The notes under the pieces are model-generated. The model was given only the letters and a program-made list of their open reading frames with translations, did no database searches and had not been told where the DNA came from. A DNA stretch of 13,531 nt from Armatimonadaceae bacterium (GTDB lineage Bacteria > Armatimonadota > Armatimonadia > Armatimonadales > Armatimonadaceae), in assembly GCA_030446525.1 (NCBI GenBank), contig JAUJNC010000096.1:2109-15639 (forward strand). Direction: 5' to 3'. This document shows, piece after piece, positions 8,121-13,531 of the stretch; the stretch's first letter is position 1, and each line of letters opens with the position of its first letter. Made by a program: the position numbers and the translations under genes.

Positions 8121-9605
8121 TCACAAGGATTTCAGGTATTCCAGGAGCGCGCGCTTTTCCGCCTCGGGGAGGCGCGTGCCGTACAGGTGCCCCTGGTTCC
8201 CATTCCCCGGCTCCGACGTGTCGAACCGGGTCCCGAATCGCTCGGCCTGCTCGCCGGTGGAGACGAACCCGACGTTCTCGAAGTCGTACACGTCGTAGCC
8301 GCGGTAAAACAGGCGGGGCCTGTCCTTCGGGGATTTCAGCAGGTCCCGGAGGGTGGGCACCGAGCCGTTGTGCAGATAGGGCGCGGTCAGCCACAGGCCG
8401 TACAGGGGGATCGCGGTGTAGCCCGGCATGTCCCGGAACGCCCGGAAGCGCCAATCCGGGTTGCGCACGTAGCCGTTGTACGCTTTCGCCGCCTTCGCGG
8501 TCCACATCTCCAGCCGGTGCTCGTCCGTGCCCAGCTCTTTCTCCCGGACCGGGATCACCTGCCGGAACCGCTTGCCGCCGGCGTCGTGGCAGGTTCCGCA
8601 GTTTTCGCGCTGGTAGATCCGCTTCCCGGCCTGCCGCAGCGCCACCGCCTCCGGCGTTTGCGACAGCCGGGGATAGGGAGGGGGTGACAGCCGAGCAAGG
8701 TATTTCTGGAGCCGATTCAGATCCTCCAGTGGGATGGAGTGCTCCGTGGCGCCGTCCCCGAGCGCCGAGCTGCGCACGACCTCGGTGAGCGACGTGTTCA
8801 GCCCGTCCAGGTGATACGACCAGCCCTCTTTGTCCGCCATCTCCCAAAGGGGCATCATGTCCGAGTTGCCGATGGTGTGGTCCACGGGCTGGTTCAGGAG
8901 GCCGAACTTGACGGGGTTGAACGGATCGATGCGGCCGCGGCCCCAGCGCGGGCGGGTATCCATCCAGGCGGAGCGCCGCTTCTGCTCCAGCAGGCCCTGT
9001 CGAGGTCTGAGGGATGATCACGAAGCGATACAGGGCACTCTCCACGGGCGAAGGCTTCGTATGCTTGCCGATCTCGCGCAACAGGTTGTCCGCCGTGAAG
9101 CGCGGATCATCGGCGCACTCGTACAGGAAGCGGAGATAGGCCTGCGCGTCGAACCGCTGGCCGGGCATGCCGAGCACCAGCGTGGGCTTCGCATCCTCGG
9201 AGGTCCGGTAGGTGGCGACGTGGCACGTCGCGCAGTTGATGCCCACGCGCGGGAAGCCGATCGTCTTGACGGAGAAGCCGACGGGCGTTTCGTACTTTTT
9301 CCCGCCGGTCCGGTCCCAGCGGAAGGTGTCGCCGGTGTCATCGAGGAAGCCGACACCGTCGAGTGCTTCCGTCCGCGCCGGCGCTCAGGTGCTCCGGAAA
9401 AAGCGCGGGCGGCGCCGCCACACCCAGTAGGGGATGCCGGCCTGCGCCTCGGTCCCCACGGAGCCGTACTTGTAGTACTCGTCCTCGCTGGCGTAGGCGA
9501 CGGGGACCTCACGGAACAGGTGGTACCAGCCGGCCGCGAGGATGACGATCAGCACGCCCGTGGCGCTAGAAAAGCGCCGAGGATGCGTTTCCGGGCGGAC
9601 AGTAC
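8121..9605 (-). pseudogene. Second membrane-anchored di-heme cytochrome c (RoxA-like/CytoC_perox), reading frame broken
   Basis: A paralogue of the cytochrome at 9997-11565. It is recognisable throughout but split over frames. The pieces are: an N-terminal membrane segment (ATGVLIVILAAGWYHLF) and EYYKYGSVGTEAQAGIPY, ending at an in-frame TGA at 9385-9387; a short PEHLSAGADGS stretch in another frame that restores the family's 'FPE(Y/H)L' motif; then PVGFS and heme site 1 CATCH (9234-9220) back in the first frame; then, after a shift near 9005-9020, heme site 2 CGTCH (8600-8586), APYLHNGSVPTL and the family end LLEYLKSL. Both heme sites survive. The first break sits on an A5/T5 run (9398-9402), where one extra T would restore the motif. 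The start is unresolved: an N-terminus SARKRILGAFL lies in yet another frame with no clear ATG/GTG, so the right boundary is approximate. An intact gene would encode about 490 residues. It may be a real pseudogene or sequence error. Confidence 0.75.
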
Positions 9606-10000
9606 CGGCGCGCCCCCAGGCCGCTCCCCGGCGCGGAAGGCGAGCAGCAGCAGCATGCCCTCGGAGACCGCGAACGTCAACTCCATCGCCCGAACAGGAA
9701 ATACCGGAGGAAGGCGGCGAAGAAGAAAACCGCGCCCGCCACGCGCGCCAGCACGGGGAGCCATGCGGCGGCGCGGTAGCGGAACGGATCGCGCCCGACG
9801 GGAAGTAGAAAAGGCTCATCAGGATCAGAGGAGCGCGGCCAGGCGCAGCCCATCGCATCCCGTGTGAGTGGCAGGCCGAACCATCCCAGAAGCGTATCGG
9901 GCGCAATCAGGAGGAAAACGCCGAGCGCGATGTTGACGATCGCGCCCAGCCACCACGACGCGACGAACCAGACAGCGTAAAGTTCATCTTGCAATCTCAC
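9549..10000 (-). pseudogene. Small multi-pass membrane protein, reading frame broken
   Basis: This probably starts with GTG at 10000, overlapping the stop of the upstream cytochrome by 4 nt (GTGA), a typical coupled arrangement. The first segment carries WWLGAIVNIALGVFLLIAP, a clear membrane helix, then LLGWFGLPLTRDAM. From about 9840 to 9803 the coherent reading is in a second frame (APLILMSLFYFP), then returns (VGRDPFRYRAAAWLPVLARV, and a helix AGAVFFFAAFLRYFLFGR). Near 9690 a third shift leads to MELTFAVSEGMLLLLAFRAG. Together these would give a protein of about 145 residues with four hydrophobic segments. No enzymatic motif is seen. I do not recognise the family by name. Its place between two anchored di-heme cytochromes suggests a membrane partner or assembly protein, by position only. 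The true C-terminus is uncertain because the second cytochrome appears to begin inside the last segment. Confidence 0.6.
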
Positions 10001-11565
10001 AGCGTCTTCATGTACTCGATCAGCGCCCACTTGTCCGCGTCCGGCAGCTCCGTCCCATACTCCTTGCCGGTATGGCCTTTGTTGCTGTTGCTGATCGCCG
10101 TGACGTCCAAGACGTAGGACGGGCGGCCCCCGATCTCTTTCACGTCGGTCCGGAAGCCGACGTTCTTGGGGTCGTAAACGCCGTGCCCGATATAGAAGAA
10201 CGGCTTGCCCCCCGACGAAAGCAGGCGGCTTGACCGCTTCGCCTCCGGCAGCAGCAGATCCCACAGGGTCGGGACCGAGCCGTTGTGCAGGTACGGCGCG
10301 CGCGCCCAGATCCCGTCCAGGGGCGCGTTCGCGTACCCGTCGGTCTTGCGGAAGTTCTTGAACTGCCAGGGGTACCCTTTGCCGTACTCCAACTGCAGGT
10401 TACGCAGCTTTTCCGTGTAGGAGTTCAGCCGATAAGGGTCGGTCCGGATCTGTCCTATCGGGTCCACCCTGCCGACATATTTGCCGATCTCGGTTTTGCC
10501 GCCCTCCTGCCGTACGCCGTGGCAGTCGAAGCAGTGCCGATCGTAGATCGCCTCACCCCGCCGGGCCAGCGCCTGGTCGATGGGAAAGGGGTACTTGGGC
10601 GGCGGCAGAGCGTCCATCCACCCCTCGATGCGGGCGATGGACTGCAAGTCGACGTTCTCACGGGTCGCCCCGGCGCCGAAGGCGGCGCTGAGGTTGCGCT
10701 CGCGGACCGAGGTGTTGTTGCCGTCCCAGTGCAGCTGCATTCCATGGCGGATCTTCTGGTTCCAGATCGAGGGGAAGTCCACTGTCCCGAAGCACTCCTC
10801 GTTGGGCACGCCGCCCCGGTAGTGCTCGGCGAACTGGTTCACCTTGTAGGGGTTAAAGGTGTCCACCCGCCCGGGGCCGAACCCGGGATGGCCGGGGGCG
10901 CTGAGGAAGCCACTCAACTGCGCTTGCCGGACCAGAAGCCCGGTCCGCAGCTCGGAAACCGCGCGCTTGTTGATCAGGCGCTCCAGCGGGAACAGGCGCC
11001 CGTCCTTGTCCATCTCGGCCAGCACTTTCTCCGGCGTGAAGCGCTTGTCGCCCGCGCACTTAAAAAGGAACTGGAAGAAGCCGAGCACGTCCACCGTGTT
11101 GGAGGGCATGGCCAGATAGCGCTTGGGGGCGTCCCGCTCCGAGGCGCGCACCACGCCGACGTGGCAGGCAGAGCAGTTGAGCCCGACCAGGTCGACGATC
11201 CGCCGCCGGGTGGAGAAGCCCACCGGCATCTCGCGGCCGGGCTCCTGGATGAACCCGAACGCCGTGTAGTCCCGGGGCGCGCCTGAGGGGAGATACTCCG
11301 GGAACATGCGCGGCAGGACCTTGATGATCCGCAGCGGCAGGCCGTTTTCGATATCACTGCCGATCGAGCCGTACTTGAAGTGCTCCTCGATGTTGGCGTA
11401 GGTGACCGGCCGGTTGGGAGCATACCGGTAGGCCAGGTAGATCGCCAGGAGCAGGACTATGGCCCCCAGCAGGTAGCGGCGCCGGGTCGCCCGCCGGTTC
11501 CGTTCGGCTTCCACCGGCGTGAGACGTTCTTGATAGTCGCGGTAGGTGGTGCGCGTGATCGCCAT
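9997..11565 (-). CDS. Membrane-anchored di-heme cytochrome c, RoxA-like / CytoC_perox family
   Basis: A predicted envelope c-type cytochrome of 522 residues. After a basic, cytosolic N-terminus (RRATRRR) comes one membrane helix (YLLGAIVLLLAIYLAYRYA, about residues 31-50), placing the rest outside. Heme site 1 is CSACH (131-135) and site 2 CFDCH (345-349). Between them lies FPSIWNQ...HWDGNN, and near the end APYLHNGSVPTLWDLL. The sequence resembles the di-heme family that includes the rubber oxygenase RoxA and the 'di-heme cytochrome c peroxidase' group. RoxA cleaves polyisoprene with O2, while classical CcpA enzymes reduce H2O2. Sequence alone does not choose between oxygenase, peroxidase and electron carrier. 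The ATG at 11565 is chosen because AGGAAA lies 5 nt upstream; an in-frame ATG at 11628 lacks a site. It follows the flavin oxidoreductase by 71 nt and overlaps the next gene. Confidence 0.88.
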   Translation of the reverse strand: MAITRTTYRDYQERLTPVEAERNRRATRRRYLLGAIVLLLAIYLAYRYAPNRPVTYANIEEHFKYGSIGSDIENGLPLRIIKVLPRMFPEYLPSGAPRDYTAFGFIQEPGREMPVGFSTRRRIVDLVGLNCSACHVGVVRASERDAPKRYLAMPSNTVDVLGFFQFLFKCAGDKRFTPEKVLAEMDKDGRLFPLERLINKRAVSELRTGLLVRQAQLSGFLSAPGHPGFGPGRVDTFNPYKVNQFAEHYRGGVPNEECFGTVDFPSIWNQKIRHGMQLHWDGNNTSVRERNLSAAFGAGATRENVDLQSIARIEGWMDALPPPKYPFPIDQALARRGEAIYDRHCFDCHGVRQEGGKTEIGKYVGRVDPIGQIRTDPYRLNSYTEKLRNLQLEYGKGYPWQFKNFRKTDGYANAPLDGIWARAPYLHNGSVPTLWDLLLPEAKRSSRLLSSGGKPFFYIGHGVYDPKNVGFRTDVKEIGGRPSYVLDVTAISNSNKGHTGKEYGTELPDADKWALIEYMKTL

Positions 11566-11570
11566 CGTCG

Positions 11571-11576
11571 TTTCCT
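11571..11576 (-). promoter_or_regulatory. Ribosome binding site of the intact di-heme cytochrome gene
   Basis: AGGAAA on the minus strand, 5 nt before the ATG at 11565. It supports this start, which places a basic segment and one membrane helix at the N-terminus, over the upstream in-frame ATG at 11628. Confidence 0.5.
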
Positions 11577-11636
11577 GTGTTTCCGCAAGGCCCTCCGACC
11601 TGCCCCTGGGGACGAGAGAGGGCGCCAAAGGGCCAC

Positions 11637-13028
11637 TTACTTGATCGACCTCGGATTCATGAACGGTCTCGGATTATAGAACGGCCTGGGATGATAGACA
11701 GACATGACCTCGTCAATCATGGCGTCGTAGTCGCCGTCATAACGGGACAGCTCGTAGCAGCCGAGCGGGTTTTCGAGCACGTTAAGCAGGCATTTGTTGC
11801 AGTAGGTACAGCGCTTCGCCTGGGGTATCTCCTCCCCGCGCGCGAAGTACCTTTCGACCATGTCGGGGTTGGCGACCAGGGGCCGGCCGATCGAGACGGC
11901 GTCGCAGTCGCCCTGCTCGATCACCTGGCGGATCTTGCTGGCGGTCTGGAAGCCCCCCGTGCAGATGACCGGCACGTCCCTGCCGCCGTCCATCTGCCGG
12001 ATCGCGTCACGGATCGCATGCGCGTGCGGCGCGTTGGCGCCCTCGATCTTGTCCGCGGGCTCCTGGGTCCGGCGCCAGAAATACTTAAACACCCGTTTCA
12101 GCACCGGGTTGCGGAAGAACAGGTAGTTGCGGTACGTGTGGACGCCGCTGGAAAGCATGATGTCGTACCAGCGCACGGCGTGCTCGACCGGGAAATCGCC
12201 CATCGGGTTGCGCGGATGGGGGAACATGTTGCCGGTCGAGACGTGCAGAGCGTCGACGCCGTCCTGCACCAGCCATTTGCAGACCTGGATCGACTCCGCC
12301 AGCGTCGTGCCCTTCTTCTCCCAGGGGAACAGGGCGTTGCCGTAGTCCACCGCGCTGATCTTGACCTGGAGATGAAAGTCCTCCCCCGCCTCCTTGCGGA
12401 TCGCGGCAACGATCTCGCGGACGAAGCGGGCTCGGTTTTCCAGCGACCCGCCGTATTGGTCCCGGCGGTCGTTGATCGCGGAGCTGAGGAACTGGGTGAT
12501 CAGGTAGCCGTTGGCCCCGTGCAGCTCCACGCCGTCGAGCCCGGCCTCGCGGGCGCGGCGCGCCCCCTGCGCGAAGTCGTTCACGGTCTGCTGGATCTGC
12601 TCGATCGTCATCGCCCGGGCGACCAGCCCGTGGAACGACTCGGTCTCGCTGGTCGAGCTCAGGGCCGGCTTGTACTGGTTCTCGACGCCCGCGACATCCT
12701 GCTGCCGCCCGGAGTGGCTGAGCTGAAGGATGAACTTGCAGTCGTACTCGTGGACCGACTCGCCCACGGCGCGCCAGAAGGGGATCTTGTCGTCGCCGTC
12801 GATCATGGCGTAGTTGGGGATGATCCGGCCGCGGACGTGGACCGGCACGAAGGAGCTGACAATGGCCCCGACGCCGCCGCGCGCGAACTTGGTCTCCCAG
12901 TTGATCCGGGCCTGGTTGCCGGAACCGTCATAATTATCGAACCGTCCCGAGATGTTGGACCGGAAGATGCGGTTCTTGACCTCCAACTTGCGAAACGAAA
13001 GCGGCTGAAAGATTGTGTCGAAACTCAT
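11637..13028 (-). CDS. NADH:flavin oxidoreductase, old yellow enzyme-like, with C-terminal Cys cluster
   Basis: An FMN TIM-barrel enzyme of 463 residues. The old-yellow-enzyme core is clear: FQPLxFRKLEVKNRIFRS at the N-terminus, QLSHSGRQ (102-109), the active-site VELHGANGYLITQFLS (HGAN at 170-173), then INDRRDQYGGSLENRARF and the phosphate-binding ICTGGF and SIGRPL. Family members reduce activated C=C bonds of enones or enoyl thioesters. Four Cys near the end (407, 410, 413, 424; CTYCNKC) recall the Fe-S site of 2,4-dienoyl-CoA reductase-type members, but the NAD(P)H/FAD domain of those longer enzymes is missing. About 60 residues around 268-335 look like an insertion relative to the basic barrel. 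The protein ends in three degenerate hexapeptide repeats. AGGTGG 4 nt before the ATG supports the start. It is 70 nt downstream of the heme peroxidase. An OPR-like enone reductase role is inference. Confidence 0.9.
   Translation of the reverse strand: MSFDTIFQPLSFRKLEVKNRIFRSNISGRFDNYDGSGNQARINWETKFARGGVGAIVSSFVPVHVRGRIIPNYAMIDGDDKIPFWRAVGESVHEYDCKFILQLSHSGRQQDVAGVENQYKPALSSTSETESFHGLVARAMTIEQIQQTVNDFAQGARRAREAGLDGVELHGANGYLITQFLSSAINDRRDQYGGSLENRARFVREIVAAIRKEAGEDFHLQVKISAVDYGNALFPWEKKGTTLAESIQVCKWLVQDGVDALHVSTGNMFPHPRNPMGDFPVEHAVRWYDIMLSSGVHTYRNYLFFRNPVLKRVFKYFWRRTQEPADKIEGANAPHAHAIRDAIRQMDGGRDVPVICTGGFQTASKIRQVIEQGDCDAVSIGRPLVANPDMVERYFARGEEIPQAKRCTYCNKCLLNVLENPLGCYELSRYDGDYDAMIDEVMSVYHPRPFYNPRPFMNPRSIK
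11643..11696 (-). repeat. Three tandem 18-nt repeats encoding (Y/M)-(H/N)-P-R-(P/S)-(F/I)
   Basis: The last codons before Lys-stop of the flavin oxidoreductase are three in-frame 18-nt units (11679-11696, 11661-11678, 11643-11660), encoding YHPRPF, YNPRPF and MNPRSI. The units differ from each other at several bases, so this is a diverged tandem duplication within the coding sequence and not a recent slippage array. Confidence 0.7.
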
Positions 13029-13098
13029 GGGACCACCTGTGAAAGCCTGTCTTACCCAAAGAGCCGAGGAGCGGACCCGCGCGGCCGCCGCGGCGGAT

Positions 13099-13531
13099 CT
13101 ACATGACCCGATTCCAGGGCGCGAACGCGTTCTGGACGCCCCGAAGCGCTGGAGCGAGCTCAGGATAGTGCCGCAGCAGGACGCTGGACATGTCGTTGTC
13201 GTTGATCCAGTCCATACCTACCTGCGTGTAAACCCGCGGCGTGTAGTCCGTCGTGAAGAACCGGTCGCTCTTGAGCCGTCGGGGCGCCATCAGGGTGAAG
13301 ACGCGGAAGGCCGTGTCCGAGAAGCCGAAGCCGGGCGGCAGCGGCTCGGCGTACATGCCGATCTGCAGGTCCACCTTGTCGAGGTCGTTGTTGTAGACGC
13401 GGCGGATCTGCTCGGCCCATTCCTTGTTGGGGGTGAGCTCGTCGAACGACCGCACGCGCGGCATCCGCATCTCCTCGCGGAAGTCGTTGTAGCGCAGCAC
13501 GCCGCGCTCGCGGTCGCGCAGGATGTCCATC
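13099..13531 (-). CDS. Animal-type heme peroxidase / fatty-acid dioxygenase family protein, C-terminal fragment
   Basis: The last 143 residues of a gene that continues beyond the right edge; the Met at 13530 is very likely internal. The fragment opens with DILRDRERGVLRYNDFR, matching the animal peroxidase motif 'IQRGRDHGxPxYN' near the heme. It continues with KVDLQIGMYAEPLPPGFGFS, TAFRVFTLMAPRRLKSDRFF and DYTPRVYTQVG, a pattern I associate with bacterial members related to prostaglandin synthase-like and linoleate dioxygenase-type enzymes (PF03098). The proximal and distal His, and the Tyr that separates dioxygenases from plain peroxidases, lie outside the window. So the choice between fatty-acid dioxygenase and peroxidase rests on family resemblance. 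It is the most upstream gene of the minus-strand run that is visible, 70 nt before the flavin oxidoreductase; the promoter of the run is probably beyond the window. Confidence 0.82.
   Translation of the reverse strand, partial: MDILRDRERGVLRYNDFREEMRMPRVRSFDELTPNKEWAEQIRRVYNNDLDKVDLQIGMYAEPLPPGFGFSDTAFRVFTLMAPRRLKSDRFFTTDYTPRVYTQVGMDWINDNDMSSVLLRHYPELAPALRGVQNAFAPWNRVM

Noticed and set aside
10285..11286. Plus-strand open frame of 333 codons opposite the intact di-heme cytochrome
   Set aside because: The minus strand carries both CxxCH sites and the family motifs; the plus frame has none.
11577..13106. Long plus-strand open frame of 509 codons opposite the flavin oxidoreductase
   Set aside because: It is an antisense shadow in GC-rich DNA. 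It has no recognisable domain, and the minus-strand frame carries all the old-yellow-enzyme motifs.

Overview
The window is a GC-rich bacterial segment whose genes lie almost entirely on the minus strand. It holds a run of oxidative enzymes read from right (13531) to left (256). The only plus-strand gene is the 3' end of an iron-containing alcohol dehydrogenase-like protein at the left edge, which converges on the run. A Tat-exported flavoenzyme, c-type cytochromes and a PEP-CTERM surface protein point to a Gram-negative, exosortase-bearing bacterium. The phylum cannot be fixed from the sequence; Acidobacteria, Myxococcota/Deltaproteobacteria and similar groups are all compatible.

Layout in transcription order on the minus strand: (1) the C-terminal end of an animal-type heme peroxidase/fatty-acid dioxygenase family protein (13531-13099); (2) an old-yellow-enzyme-like NADH:flavin oxidoreductase with a C-terminal Cys cluster (13028-11637); (3) a membrane-anchored di-heme cytochrome c of the RoxA-like/CytoC_perox type (11565-9997); (4) a small membrane protein overlapping it by 4 nt (10000-9549, reading frame broken); (5) a second, divergent copy of the di-heme cytochrome (about 9605-8121, reading frame broken); (6) a Tat-exported GMC oxidoreductase with an extra C-terminal beta-rich module (7982-5712); (7) a PEP-CTERM protein 14 nt downstream (5697-5038); (8) a cytochrome P450 (4836-3517); (9) a large patatin-like phospholipase with a frameshift near its 3' end (3448-256). 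The gaps are 14-201 nt. No stretch over 300 nt lacks a gene, and I saw no tRNA, rRNA, IS element or CRISPR array.

Functional reading (inference): a patatin lipase, a peroxidase-type dioxygenase, a P450 with no redox partner in view and an ene-reductase together resemble the parts list of an oxylipin pathway. That means fatty acid release, dioxygenation, hydroperoxide rearrangement and enone reduction, as in plant jasmonate or fungal Ppo chemistry. The exported GMC enzyme, the anchored di-heme cytochromes and the PEP-CTERM protein would form an envelope-side oxidative branch. This is a hypothesis from gene content and not a demonstrated pathway.

Data quality: about six single-base frame changes fall between 9.0 and 9.85 kb and one more near 475, while the proteins stay recognisable across the breaks. 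At least one break sits on a homopolymer. Local consensus error is as likely as recent gene decay.
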